Notes: generated by a model from the sequence alone, not told the origin. A stretch of DNA of 64,000 nt from Rattus norvegicus (GCF_036323735.1 NC_086026.1:67994039-68058038), one strand, 5' to 3'. Counted from the stretch's first letter, positions 1 through 11,099 are shown. Numbers and translations are program-made.

Positions 1-358
1 CCAGAATGGTTTTACCAGTCTGCAATCCCACCAACAATGGAGGAGTGTTCCTCTTTCTCCACATCCTCGCCAGCATCTGCTGTCACCTGAGTTTTTTATC
101 TTAGCCATTCTGACTGGTGTGAGGTGGAATCTCAGGGTTGCTTTGATTTGCATTTCCCTTATGACTAAAGATGCTGAACATTTCTTTAGGTGCTTTTTGG
201 CCATTCGATAATCCTCAGCTGAGAATGTTTTGTTTAGCTCTGTACCCCATTTTTTAATAGGGTTATTTGACTCTCTGGAGTCTAACTTCTTGAGTTCTTT
301 GTATATTTTGGATATTAGCCCTCTATCAGGTGTAGGATTGATAAAGATCTTTTCCCAT
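1..358 (-). mobile_element. L1 fragment (ORF2 region, antisense)
   Basis: The segment opening CCAGAATGGTTTTACCAGTC and continuing through CTGACTGGTGTGAGGTGGAA and GTACCCCATTTTTTAATAGG is the complement of the rodent L1 ORF2 region, so the element lies on the minus strand. It is truncated by the window edge and carries no usable frame. Confidence 0.8.
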
Positions 359-417
359 TAAGTCTACTTTTTTTTTTTTTTTTTGGTTCTTTTTTTTCGG
401 AGCTGGGGATAAGTCTA
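359..417 (-). mobile_element. Tail-only ID SINE with TAAGTCTA target-site duplication
   Basis: Between two copies of TAAGTCTA (359-366 and 410-417) sits an inverted A tail, GGTTC, a T run and CGGAGCTGGGGA. This is the complement of the last ~12 bp of an ID element plus its A-rich tail. Nearly the whole tRNA-like body is missing, an extreme 5' truncation. Confidence 0.7.
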
Positions 418-600
418 AAGTTTAATGACGGTTCTTAAACACTTTAATCTCTCTCTTAGCCCACCACCCACCAGAGGTAATGGAAAAGAAAGAATACAGG
501 GGAAGTGGACCTGCTTAGAAATGGTTCTTTGAAGTAACTCCCATCTGTGTTGTCTGGAAATTGGCAACAGTTTACAGGTCAGCAGTGGTCCCCTCAAACA
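418..600 (-). mobile_element. LTR/ERV fragment related to 28990-29210
   Basis: The complement of this piece shares recognisable blocks with the 3' part of the LTR near 29 kb: CAGAC..GGGAGTT, CTTCAAAGAACC, TTTCTAA.CAGGTCC, CCTCTGGTGG and CGTTTAAGAACC-like. It is a degraded endogenous-retrovirus remnant with no coding capacity. Confidence 0.6.
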
Positions 601-777
601 TTTTACAGATACAAGAGCAGTGCAGTTCGGTAGTGTTGGGAGAGCAGCAGTGATGTGTTATGACCACAACACCTCTTCTAACATCCTGCCCCAGATATAC
701 TCTACAACTGCAGAGATAATTACCACCTTGTTTGTTTTTATTGTTGTTGTTTTGAGGTTGTTTAGTTTTTTGAATTT

Positions 778-923
778 TTTTTTTTTATGTATACAGGTGC
801 TTTGTCTGCAGACCAGAAGAGGGCATCAGATTGTGAGTTGCCATGTAGTTGCTGGGAATTGAACCTAGGACCTCAGGAAGAGCAGTTAAGTAATTTTAAC
901 TGCTGAGTCATCTCTCCGACCTG
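778..923 (-). mobile_element. B2 SINE
   Basis: The complement of a B2 is visible: T-rich start, CAGAAGAGGGCATCAGAT, TGCTGGGAATTGAACC, AGGACCTC, then TCTTAACTGCTGAGTCATCT-like with a short internal insertion. Confidence 0.8.
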
Positions 924-1022
924 GTTTGAGATTGTAGGGCAGATTTCACTCTGGAGCCAAAACTGGCTTCACACTCATGAACCTCTCTGAGTGCTGGAAT
1001 TACGGGTTTACATCATCAGGTT
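924..1022 (-). mobile_element. Diverged B1 SINE fragment
   Basis: Abutting the B2 is an old antisense B1-like piece (GAGCC..AACTGGCTTCACACTCATGAACC, GAGTGCTGGAATTACGGG). Confidence 0.5.
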
Positions 1023-1050
1023 TCAGTTCTACTTTTCTTATGAAAATGGG

Positions 1051-1172
1051 ATACACACACATGCACTCGCATATATATACATGCACACACACGTACACAC
1101 ACGCACACATACACACATGCAAACACACACAGACACATGCATGTGCTCAAGCACACGCACACAGTTTATGCA
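1051..1172. repeat. CA-rich imperfect microsatellite
   Basis: Interrupted CACACA tract with GCACAC and TACACAC variants. Apparent open frames over it are repeat artefacts. Confidence 0.85.
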
Positions 1173-1535
1173 TGTATTCTTGGGGAGCAGAGAGAAAAGG
1201 ATAAAGCTATTACCATTTATCTGACACGTCGGGTATAGGGTACCTGAGGTGAAAGCACACTGTTACCGCACTTACACCCCAGAGGAGCACCCCTAAGTGA
1301 GCCATGGCATCCTAACAACAGGACTGTCATGGTGCTAAGGAGAACACAGCAAAGGCGTGGAAGTCTCCAACTGAAGACTGCCTTGAAGAAAAAGAAGTTT
1401 ACAAGAAAGTTCAGTTGAAGACTTACTCAAAATGCTGAGACTATGCTGGGTGAGGGACTCCTCAGGAATCACTGAGTCATTATGTTCTCCCCCATAATTC
1501 TGTGCATGTCAGACAGAACCTGGATAAAGAGGTTT
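1173..1535. other. Unique sequence, nothing recognised
   Basis: Intronic DNA of ordinary composition. I see no coding exon or repeat in it. Confidence 0.4.
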
Positions 1536-1672
1536 AAGAAGTTTAAATTAGGGGTTGGGGATTTAGCTCAGTGGTAGAGCGCTTGCCTAGGAAGCACAAG
1601 GCCCTGGGTTCGGTCCCCAGCTCCGAAAAAAAGAACCAAAAAAAAAAAAAAAAAAAAAAAGAAGTTTAAATT
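1536..1672 (+). mobile_element. Full-length ID SINE with 14-bp target-site duplication
   Basis: The body starts GGGGTTGGGGATTTAGCTCA at 1551, with RNA polymerase III A-box (TAGCTCAGTGG) and B-box (GGTTCGGTCCC) motifs, and continues into AAAAAAAGAACC and a long A tail. It is flanked by AAGAAGTTTAAATT at 1536-1549 and 1659-1672. A single-master, BC1-like family, hugely amplified in rat. The perfect duplication points to recent insertion. Confidence 0.95.
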
Positions 1673-2762
1673 GTGTCTAACAGTATGACAAGAAGCTACT
1701 CAGTATGACTCTGGGGTGCCAGGCAGAGAAACATTGAAAGTAAAGATGAGAAGGTAACTTCCGGTCCCTGGGGAACCTCATGCTGCATTGGGAAGAGGCA
1801 GGGTTTAGACTGACAGGACAAAGGGGGCCTCGTTCCATGCCTCGTTCTGCAGCAACTGGAAGCCATGAAGGAAATGGGGGAGCAAGAACGTGATCTGGTC
1901 AGATCTGCACTGTAGAGTGGTTACCCGGACATCACTACACGTGAGGCGCAAGAGGAAGGGAAAGTGGTCAGAGGAAAGTCACTGAAGTGGCCCTGACAGG
2001 AGACAGGAAGGCCTAAGCTGACAGAATGGCTCTGGAGATGAAGGACAAGCCAGTGTTATAGACACTGGCTTTCCCTATGGTTAACTAAAACCTGCCCTTG
2101 GTCAGCTAAACTGGAGGAGTTAGCAAGAAGGGCTAGATTAGATAACCAAACTGAGTTTTGGTGCATAGATATTTAATTTTGCTTTTTAAAACATTCATTA
2201 GATTTTGTATCAATCAAAAATACTTTTCATGATACTTGCCCTTCGTGTGTTCAATTCAATTGGATAAGAGCTCAGCCAGAAGTGTAAACACCTTCACAGT
2301 GGTTTCATGAGAGTCGCTCACCTGCTGTTGTCGTCAGAGTTAGGGAACCTGGTAGGCCAATGACTTGGTGGATGGGGGTGGGGTTCAACAGAGCACCACA
2401 CAGCAGATGAGTCAACAACCAAAATACAAGAGGAGCAAGCAATTCTGAACCCAGCAAAAGTTAAACTCAACCTGGGGTTCCGGGTCTCAAGTTCATTTGG
2501 AGCATTTCCTGTTATCTTGATACCTCAGAGGATTTTTACTAATCCTCCCTGGTACATGTTTCAGTACCTGACTCCCTGGTAACAGTTTCAGTACCTTCCC
2601 TGAGCTTTTATACACACACAACATCAGGGCAAATGGCTTTCTAATCCTTTATTGTATTAGGGAATAAATTATCCTAAAGCTATTCATACAGTCACTTCCT
2701 GTGGACTTTTTTTCCTCACTCTGGTTTCATGCCTTTACTTGGCCATATTCATTAAAATGAAA
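1673..2762. other. Unique sequence, nothing recognised
   Basis: About 1.1 kb of intronic DNA without recognisable repeat or exon. Confidence 0.35.
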
Positions 2763-2765
2763 CAC

Positions 2766-2810
<45 letters not shown>

Positions 2811-2817
2811 GCACGCA
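2763..2817. repeat. (CA)n microsatellite
   Basis: Near-pure CA dinucleotide tract ending in CGCACGCACGCA. Confidence 0.95.
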
Positions 2818-3384
2818 CTGTGGTGTGAAAGATGTTTCCTCAGTTACAAATGTTGAACGGGGTGGAGACTCATTTACTCCCCTTGGATATTTCTCCTCCT
2901 TGTTCCCATCACTGACAAGTGCTGAGGTCAGGAGCCCTTGTGGATTCGCCACCTCGCGGTGTTCAGGCAGCTGACCTATTTAGCAGCTTATGAGACTGTT
3001 TTTTGCCTGATGTTGTGACAGGAAGAAATAAAACCTTCGTAGCCAGAGACGGGCAGAGGAGAAAACAACCCACCTTAAATTACACATTTAGTGTCGATAG
3101 GTCCTCTAAGTATCTGCAGCAAACAGGATGGAGGCACAGATGACCTTAGTCCCGAGGATGTATGTATTGATTCAGAAACTTAATGAGAAAAGTCGTGTCA
3201 AGGACTTCCACACCCAGTGTTGTCACGGGAACCTAAAACGGCTTCCAAGCAAAACTGGGAAAACGCAAAGAATAACAACATGCACAGCACCGTCAGGTGT
3301 GCTGTGCCTCGCAGATCCTTAATGAGGCTCACCAGTGGTAATACTCACACCAGGCAAATGCTTAAGAGGCAGGGAGAAGTCAAG
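2818..3384. other. Unique sequence, nothing recognised
   Basis: Short frames around 3128-3492 lack splice signals and family similarity and look like chance. Confidence 0.35.
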
Positions 3385-3640
3385 GCTGGGGCCTGGGGAT
3401 ACGGTTCAGTACAGTGCCTCAGTAAATGCAGCAGGGAAGACCCGAGTTCTAACACTGAGCATCCACGGAAAAGGCTGAGCTTTGACATGTGAGTCCACAG
3501 CACCAGCATCCGGAAAGGGGAGACAGGCGCTTCCCAGGTTTACTTGGGCCTAGCCAAACAGATGACCCCTGAAGTCAGAGTCCCTGTCTCAAAATATGGG
3601 GGAGAACGTAGGAAGACACTCAACCTCAATCTCTTGCCTC
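3385..3640 (+). mobile_element. B4 SINE
   Basis: tRNA-like head (CTGGGGATACGGTTCAGTAC, ACCCGAGTTCTAACACTGAG), a B1-like middle (GTCAGAGTCCCTGTCTCAAA) and a tail (GGGAGAACGTAGGAAGACAC) that runs into the CA array next door, as B4 tails often do. Confidence 0.7.
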
Positions 3641-4097
3641 CTGCACACACACACAGACACACACACACACACACACACATGAACACACGCACACACAGAC
3701 ACATACACACAGATGCACACACGCACACACACACACGGAGACACACACACAGACAGACAGACACACACATATGAACGCACGCACACACAGACACACACAG
3801 ATACACATACACTCACACACACAGACACATGCACACTCACACACACAGACACAGACACACGGAGACACACACAGACATACATGCACACAGACACATACAC
3901 ACACAGACACACACACTCACACAGACACATGCAGACACACACAGATACATGCACACAGACACACACACTCACACAGACACATACACACATACAGACACAC
4001 ACACAGACACACACACACTCACACACAGACATACACACACGGACACATGCACACAGACACACAGACATACACACACACACACACACTCACCACACAG

Positions 4098-4137
<40 letters not shown>

Positions 4138-4172
4138 AGACATACACACACATATATACACCCACACCAGAT
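3641..4172. repeat. 530-bp imperfect CA/CAGA microsatellite array
   Basis: Long alternating purine-pyrimidine tract of CACACA with regular CAGACA, CACTCA and CATACA interruptions, seeded at the tail of the preceding B4. All overlapping open frames are artefacts of the repeat. Confidence 0.95.
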
Positions 4173-4539
4173 TTTAAAAAGCACATTTTCATAAACCATA
4201 TGTGATTTGGCAATTTATTTTTATATAAAAGAAGGAAAGAGTTTTCAAAACTAACATTCAAAGAAATCGATTGCTGTACAATATTCTAGGGAACCCAGAA
4301 AGAATTTTTACAGCAAAACATGAGGACATGTGCTCTGTCTGAGACTTACCTGGGCTTCCTTCTGCCTCTGACTTTTATACATCTGGTTCTCCTGTCATGT
4401 GTCCTCCATGCGGAGACAAATGGCCTTAAAATGCTACACCTGGTCCTGAGAGCCTCAGTTCTCTGTTCATTCATAGATGATTAATAACCAAACAATGGCG
4501 GCATTACTGTTGTGTTACATTTTGCAGTTTACAAATCTA

Positions 4540-4541
<2 letters not shown>
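4173..4541. other. Unique sequence, nothing recognised
   Basis: Intronic DNA, AT-rich, no exon or repeat recognised. Confidence 0.35.
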
Positions 4542-4583
<42 letters not shown>

Positions 4584-4587
4584 GTGC
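4542..4587. repeat. (GT)n microsatellite
   Basis: Near-perfect GT tract with one GCGT interruption at the end. Confidence 0.95.
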
Positions 4588-4984
4588 ATATCAGAACACA
4601 TGTTACTTCTCAGTGCATCACTGAGGGCACAGAGGACAGAGAACAAATAGCTCAATATTTTGCTTAAAGCTGAATTTCACGACATACGAAAAGATCAAAA
4701 CTTTGATATTTCCCTTGATAACAGTGCTAGGGTCAAAACCAATAGCAATGAAGGATAAAGTCTACTGATAGAGTGACTATCCACAAATCTGTACTCATAT
4801 CACCAAATAAATGAATACTGGAAGAAACAGGAGAAAAGATGTAGACCTTCATTCAAGCAGAATCCTGATTAAAAATATAAAAAGAATAGCGGAAACAGAC
4901 AATCATTTGTCAAGACCTAAGGAGAAAACTACTACAGGCAAGAGAAAAATCAACAGATGCTGGCATTTGTGGGCAGGAACATAC
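4588..4984. other. Unique or very old repeat sequence
   Basis: AT-rich; the second half (AAATGAATACTGGAAGAAAC, AATCCTGATTAAAAATATAA) has an L1-like feel but I cannot place it. Confidence 0.25.
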
Positions 4985-5135
4985 TGAGGGGTGGTGGGTG
5001 AGATGGCTTGGCAGGGAGAAGTGCTTGTTGTACAGGCCTGAGGCCCTGGATCAGCCCCCACAACCCAAAAGTTCTCTGACCTCCACCTGTGCATGATGAC
5101 ACTCGCGCACACAAAAGGACACATATGGACACACA
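4985..5135 (+). mobile_element. B4/B3-type SINE fragment
   Basis: GGTGAGATGGCTTGGCAGGG, then TTGTACAGGCCTGAGG and CTCTGACCTCCACCTGTGCA with a CAC-rich tail: a tRNA-derived rodent SINE lacking its middle. Confidence 0.65.
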
Positions 5136-5565
5136 TAGTATCAGCATCAAACGGGAAATAGGATTTGTTATCTCAGATTATCTCCTCAGAAGATATTAAC
5201 TTCAGGGCTAGAGAGTGGAGGAAGACAGTGGATGTCACCTTAATTAAGTGACCAAGGTCAGTAGCACCAGCACCAAGGCATGCCGGTCAGTCCTGAGATG
5301 AAGAACTAGGAAAGCCAAATGGCTCTTCCTTATTCAGAGACACTCAGCAGCATACCTGGCCAGGACTCTTTCCAAGTGTCGGGGCTGCACAAAAGCAGAG
5401 ATGAAGCGACTGTCACCGATCACACTGGGTATAAAATGCATGTATGTGTGTGAACACCACGTTGGCCCAATCTGTTATCTAAATGCTACTTAGATCCTGA
5501 AACTGAAGACAGATAATAAAGTAACTGAAGGAACTCTGCTGGGTGGTGGGTGGTACCTTCTGAAC
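5136..5565. other. Unique sequence, nothing recognised
   Basis: No exon or repeat recognised. Confidence 0.35.
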
Positions 5566-5745
5566 CCTTCTTTAACCCCAGGGTTTTGAGAGGCAGAGGC
5601 AGGTGGATCTCTCTGTGTTCCAGGCCAGCCTGATCTAGAGTGAGTTCCAAGACAGCCAGGCTGCAGAGGAACCTTGTCTTGAAAAACCAAAAGAAAGAAG
5701 GAAGGAAGGAAAGGATGGAAGGAAGGAAGAAAAGAAAGAAGAAAA
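5566..5745 (+). mobile_element. B1 SINE, 5' truncated, with GAAG-rich tail
   Basis: Contains CCAGGGTTTTGAGAGGCAGA, GCAGGTGGATCTCT, CCAGGCCAGCCTGATCTAGA and ends AACCTTGTCTTGAAAAACC, followed by a (GAAG/GGAA)n simple repeat grown from its tail (5696-5745). Confidence 0.85.
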
Positions 5746-5824
5746 CTATACCAAAACCCTCCACAAAACTGCTACGATTTGAGTGAATTTAGTTACCACG
5801 AACAACGCCTTTTTATTTAGCAAC

Positions 5825-5938
5825 CCACAGTTAAGGTGGGTCTTTCCCACTGCAGTCAACCTAGCTTAAACAATTTCTCCGGTATGCCCAGAGGCTTGTC
5901 TCTTAATTGACTCTAGATCAACATTAACCATCATGGAT
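5825..5938 (+). mobile_element. 3' fragment of a rodent medium repeat (family B/C type)
   Basis: AAGGTGGGTCTTTCCCACTG, AACCTAGCTTAAACAATTTC, ATGCCCAGAGGCTTGTCTCT and TCAACATTAACCATCATGG match the 3' portion of the dispersed repeat whose fuller copies lie near 33 kb and 63 kb. Confidence 0.5.
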
Positions 5939-6254
5939 AACAAATAGCTTTTTCCAATATAAGAGTCACTATTTTAAAATAATGTAGATAAAACTAATCC
6001 AGTTGGACCTGATGTACATTTGAATACTATGGGAAGTGAGACACCTATTAAAAATGAGGTTTTTTTTTATACAAAAAGACACTAAACATGGAACCTCCTA
6101 ACAAAAGCAGGACTCGTGAAGCCTGTCAATGTTCTGTGAAATAATCAACCTTCCCATGCCATTGAATTTGATGAGAAAAGGGTATAAATTAATCCAAGAA
6201 AAGATTTGTTACAGTCAAAAACAGTAAGAGAAGCCTGAAAACATTCTAAAGGAT
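5939..6254. other. Unique sequence, nothing recognised
   Basis: AT-rich, no exon or repeat recognised. Confidence 0.3.
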
Positions 6255-6465
6255 TTATTTTCTTTTTAATTCTGTGTATGTGTATGCATGTGCATCTGCA
6301 TGTGAGTCTGTGTATGTGAGTGTGCATGCCTGTGCAGGTGTCCTCAGAGGCCAGAAGGGGACTTCAGATTCCCTGGAGGCCGTGTGAACGGCTGGGCATG
6401 GGTGCTGGTAACCAAGCAAGGTTCTGTGCACAAACAGCAGTGCCCTTAACCACTGACTGTCAGCC
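6255..6465 (-). mobile_element. B3 SINE
   Basis: The complement shows the B3/B2 head (CAGTGCCCTTAACCACTGA) and body (GGTGCTGGTAACCAAGCAAG, CAGAGGCCAGAAGGGGACTT) with a TG-rich tail region. Confidence 0.75.
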
Positions 6466-6507
6466 TCACATAGGAACTTTTAAAGAAGGGCACTGCAAGA
6501 CGTTTTT

Positions 6508-7159
6508 AAAGCTCTAGTGCTTCACCAGAGGAATTACAGGGACAAAGAATGGAACAGGGACTGAAGAAAAGGCCATCCAGAGACTGCCCCATCTGGGGAT
6601 CCATCCCATATGCAGCCACCAAACCCAGTCACTATTGCTGATGCCAAGAAGTGCTTGCTGACAGATATGTATGTCTCCTGAGAGGCTCTGCCAGAGCCTT
6701 ACTGATACAGATTAAGATGCTATCAGGTATCCATCAGACTGAGCATGGGGGCCCCAATAGAGGAGTTAGAGAAAGGATTGAAGGAGCTGAAGGGGTTTGC
6801 AAACCCATAGAAAGAACAACAATATCAACTAACCAGACCTCCCAGAGCTCCCAGGGACCAAACCACCAACCAAAGAGTACATATGGAGGGACCCATGGCT
6901 CCAGTTACATATGTAGCAGAGAATGGTCTTGTCTGACATCAATAGGAGGAGAAGCCCTTGGTCCTGTGAAGGTTCCCCAGTGTAGGAGAATGCCAGGGCA
7001 TTGAGGTGGGAGTGGGTGGGTGGGAGTGGGAGCATCCTCATAGAAGCAGGGTAGGGGGAGGGGTTATGGGAGAGAGGGGAAAGGGGATAACATTTGAAAT
7101 GTAAATATATAAAATATCCAAGGAAAATAAAATTAAAGAAAAATAAAGCTCTGGTACTT
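6508..7159 (+). mobile_element. 5'-truncated L1 3' end with target-site duplication
   Basis: L1 3' terminus: end of ORF2-like sequence (GGGGATCCATCCCATATGCA, GGCCCCAATAGAGGAGTTAG), then a 3' UTR with a G-rich tract, GGGAGAGGGGAAAGGGG and a poly(A) end. It is flanked by AAAGCTCTAGTGCTT (6508-6522) and AAAGCTCTGGTACTT (7145-7159), a 15-bp duplication with two mismatches. Insertion by target-primed reverse transcription with 5' truncation. Confidence 0.88.
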
Positions 7160-7968
7160 AGGATGCTTTGTTTTGGATTACGGTATCAGTAAAACAATGA
7201 TCAATAAGCAGCACGCTAACACAGACTTCAGGAAACATACAAAGCAAACAGATCAACCGTGAAAGGGGCACTGTCCCGTCCAAACTACAAGAGCTCCACA
7301 CCAAAGACACAAACACTGGCAACTATGTTTGACTCCAGTCTGTCAGGAGACAAAAACAGGAGGAAGAAGGCCAAGTGTCTAAACTGTCCCCTTTGTGAGC
7401 ATTTAACAGCCTTCTGAGAGTACTGACCCAATGGTACAACTCGGTTTTGAGAGAAAAGGAGACGAGATGAACAGGCAACATCACTAGCTTCCTTTAAACG
7501 TTTCCATACTAAATACTAGGTAGGAAGAGTTAGAGGCCCTAAGGGAAAGAGGGGCACTTCACAGGCAGGTCGAGAAGTGCATACAACCAAACAAGTTCTC
7601 GACCACAGTTTTAAAAGCAGAGGAGGGAGATAAGGCCCTGAGTTCCCTATCAGCCATTACCCCATCAGTGAAGCTGGATATAGACCCTTTCTTTCCACCC
7701 AACACTTAGCAAGGCTCGGGTCAGAGATCACTGTTCCAGCTACTCGGTTAGAGTGCCTCCTTTCTGATTATGTCGAGTGGACTATTTACATCTCCACACA
7801 TGTTCTTGATTTATATTTGACATTGTACTTTGGCCCTCTCACGTAAGACTGCCCATTTGCGGAAACAATTCATGAGATACCATGAGTCGCTAAACCTCTC
7901 AGAAAGTTAAACAACTTTTGGTTCTACTACTCTGAGAGAGGGGACATAGTAATACTTTTATTTATTTT
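7160..7968. other. Unique sequence, nothing recognised
   Basis: About 800 bp of intron without recognisable features. Confidence 0.35.
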
Positions 7969-8222
7969 AAGGACTGGGGAGATAGCACAGTTGTAGTGAT
8001 GTGAACAAGCATTGGACAGCAGTTCGATCCCCAGCCTCACGTAAAAAAGAAGGGTGTGATGGCATAATCTGAAATCCCAGTGCTGAGGAAGCAAGCGGAG
8101 TAGACATGTGGATTCCTGGGGCTTCCCCATTCTCCTGCCTCGCCTAGCCTACTTGCAAATGCTAAGCCTGAGGTTGTCCTCTGCAAAACGTGAATACGCA
8201 CATTCACATGTGCACACGCAAC
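7969..8222 (+). mobile_element. B4 SINE
   Basis: Head AAGGACTGGGGAGATAGCAC, CAGTTCGATCCCCAGC, middle GATGGCATAATCTGAAATCC, CCCAGTGCTGAGGAAGCAAG, then CTGGGGCTTCCC and a CAC-rich tail. Confidence 0.7.
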
Positions 8223-8409
8223 TAGATAAGATAAACAAAGAAAAACAGGAAAATCATCTAAATGTTTTCTGCTCCATGTAGGAACACATCGTAAAGGGTG
8301 AGGGAGTGAGGTTGGACCGTGTTTGCCATGCAAACTCGAGGTTCTGTGTGATTCTTCGCACCCAGGTAGAGCAGGAGAACAGGCGAGTGCCTCTGTAACC
8401 ATAGTATGT

Positions 8410-8520
8410 GGGGGAGCAGAGGGATCCCTGGGGCGTGCTGGCCTGCCCGGCTAGCTGGATCAGCAAGCTACAGGCTCAGTGAAAAACTCAGTATCCAAAA
8501 AAATCAACCATCGAGGAGGG
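8410..8520 (+). mobile_element. B4 SINE fragment
   Basis: GGGATCCCTGGGGCGTGCTG, GCTAGCTGGATCAGCAAGCT and CTCAGTGAAAAACTCAGTAT match the middle and 3' part of B4; the head is missing. Confidence 0.55.
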
Positions 8521-9934
8521 CATAACAAACAGCGCCACGCAGGGAAGAGTGCGCCTCAAACACTATTTCTCCTAAGAAAATTAACATGTCAATCAGTGCT
8601 GGGAGCTGATGTCATTCACATGACAGAACTATTGAAGAATTTATGGAAAACACGGTAAGATAAATGTAGCTGCAGGAAAGACGTCAAGAGTTGACTAGCA
8701 ACTTGGCTTTGGGGAAGGGGGTCCAGGGAGAAGGGAGTGTGAGGGGTGCAGTCTGGATTTCTGTTAAGGAGAGCTGTGGGGGAGGGGCACGGGCAAAGAA
8801 AGCAGTTCTCCATGTGTGCTAAGAGTCACCTGTGGTATTACTGCCAATCACGAACATAAGCAACTGTGTCCTAGGATGTGTGCAATCCAGGCAGCCAGAA
8901 AGAGTGTGTGTCAGAAACAATGGGCAGGCACACTTAGGAACGTGGACAAGACCTAGTGTGCAACTGGCTTCCAAGGAGAGACAGTTCTCTGCTCTGACAG
9001 GCTTTCAGTGCACTCCTCTGAGGCCTCTGGGTTGGTGAGGAGCATACATTTATATTAGCAATGTCCCTTTGTAATATTTGAAGGGAGACTCTATTAGTGT
9101 CCAAGGACAGTGAGGTCATCACAGATGATCCTGCCCACTGGTCTCTCTAGATATGATGTCTCTTCAATAAGGATGGATGATACAGTGAGGGGGCCATGGG
9201 GAGAGGGGGAGGAGCTGAATGCAAGACACAAAGAGGAAGAGCAGGCACCGCGAAACCAATGCTAGGTCTATGCGCTCGGTCGAAAGCGAGGGAAAACATT
9301 AACATTCATTTTCATCTTTTTCTTTCTTCTTTTAATGCTGAGGTCTAAATCCAGGGCCTTAACTCCAAGACTCAAGTTTTTAAAAATAAATAAAAATGGA
9401 AATGGAGGAAATTTTAAATTAAGATTATACTTTATGAAATTAAATAAGGATTTTTAATATAAAGGTATAGATTTTTGCAGTTGCAGATGAAGTGCACCAG
9501 AGCCTGAGCAGCAGAGCAAAGGTCGCTGAGAGCAGACGAAAGAAAAGCTGGAGAATTGAGAAAAAAAAAATAGAAGTAAAAACTCTAAGTATGAGCTGAT
9601 GCAAAAAAAGAAAAAAGATTTCATTTAAAGAAGGATATTTTGCTGGTTTAAGGTTAACAACTTGTCCCCGAGCCTCTTCAGCGTCAGTGAGGAACAGACC
9701 GCTTTGACAGACTCCACAGTGATGAACAGGCCTGTGTAAGTGAACAGGAGACCAGAAGAGACGCAGAATGAAGGCAGAAATGCCAGGCTTCTGGCCTGTA
9801 CTTTTTCCTTGTGGACCCAAGTGAGGAGTCAACGCTTTTTAGCTAAAGTAGTTGCCGTTAAATGTCTGTTTCAGTTCCACATCACAACTCTGCCATGGGG
9901 ACCGAGTCTCAGAGTATGTTTTGGTAAGGACAAA
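8521..9934. other. Unique sequence, nothing recognised
   Basis: About 1.4 kb of intron. Open frames here (for example 9440-9832 minus) have no splice context or recognisable product. Confidence 0.35.
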
Positions 9935-10640
9935 CCTGTTGATGTAACTTTTATTTGCCAGATGTAATTGTCCTCTTGGAGGCTACTGGATAAACCCATC
10001 CTTTCTAGCTCTTTCTGAACTCCGGCTGGCTGGTTCAACTCAGGTGTGTTCGGGCTCAAAACTCCTCTCCAATGTGATTGACTCAAACTGGCTTCTCTCA
10101 GGTTCTCACTGAATTTCTCTGCTTGGAAAAACTGCCTCTCAACTCTGAGAACCGAACCGCACTGACTGCAGGAACTCAGCTGAACATGGACTCCACTGAC
10201 CGCGTGAACTGAATGGAACTGCAGGAACTCAACGGCACTCAACTGAGTGTCACAGAACTGCTGGCATGAACTCCACTGTCTTGCCTGAACTCAGCAGCAC
10301 TGCCTCCCACACGGCTGAGTCCCCTCTCTTTCCTATCTGTGGGCATGTCTTATCTCTGACTCATTGTGTCAGATCTTTTTCTGATTTGTCATTTGGTCCA
10401 TTAGATGTCACTTTCAAACATGGCTACTTCCTTCTAAAGACATGGCTGTCTTTACCTTCATTGTTTAGGATTAAAGGTGTGTACTAAGGCATATCAGTAT
10501 TGCAGTCAGATGGATTAAGTGTGTCATTCCAGCTGGATCACACAGACCAGAAGGTCTTTGGATGTGATCCCTGACAGAGCAGCCATGCTGCTGGATTAAG
10601 TTCCCTCTATAGAAACCAGAGACAAATGACAGCATCCTTA
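9935..10640. mobile_element. Dispersed rodent repeat, LTR-like (GAACT-rich)
   Basis: A GAACTC/GAACTG-rich stretch (10016-10300), then GGATTAAAGGTGTGTACTAA and CACACAGACCAGAAGGTCTT-type sequence that I recognise as a dispersed rodent repeat, probably an ERV LTR. Family, strand and boundaries are uncertain. Confidence 0.45.
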
Positions 10641-10664
10641 CTGGTTTAGTTATGGTATAGATCA

Positions 10665-10930
10665 CAGCCATGAGGAGGAATTACAACATGTTTACCAAAA
10701 TGGCTAAAATTAAAACAGAAAAGTTCAGGGATGGATTGCAAAGAATATGGAGAACTCTTGTCTGTGATTCACAAGAATGTAAATTAGACATAATACTTGG
10801 GAAGATTCTTCAGAAAACAAGTATGTCTACCCCTGGTCAGAGGGTGGGCTCGTGCACTGATGGCAGCAACATCACCCTGGAGTTTTCCAGGATGCTCACA
10901 CCGACTGGCTTGCATTCAGCAATCTTTTAA
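10665..10930 (+). mobile_element. Old L1 fragment
   Basis: AAAATGGCTAAAATTAAAAC and AGGGATGGATTGCAAAGAAT resemble the 3' ORF2/3' UTR portion of ancient L1 elements. Strongly diverged. Confidence 0.4.

Positions 10931-10932
<2 letters not shown>

Positions 10933-11019
<87 letters not shown>
10933..11019. repeat. (TG)n(AG)n compound microsatellite
   Basis: About 30 bp of TG followed by about 55 bp of pure GA, a compound tract able to form Z-DNA and triplex structures. Confidence 0.95.
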
Positions 11020-11022
<3 letters not shown>

Positions 11023-11099
11023 TGTGCATGTGTAGACTATTGCAGCCCTAATGGGGTTGGAGGATAACATTCAGACACTGGTCTTCCCCTTCCACCTCG

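Noticed and set aside
1551..1624. tRNA-Ala-like gene
   Set aside because: It has polymerase III boxes but is an ID SINE: A-rich tail, target-site duplication and further copies in the same window.
3589..4205. Long cysteine/valine-rich and threonine/histidine-rich open frames
   Set aside because: They are translations of the CA array in all frames; no start context, splice sites or protein-like composition.
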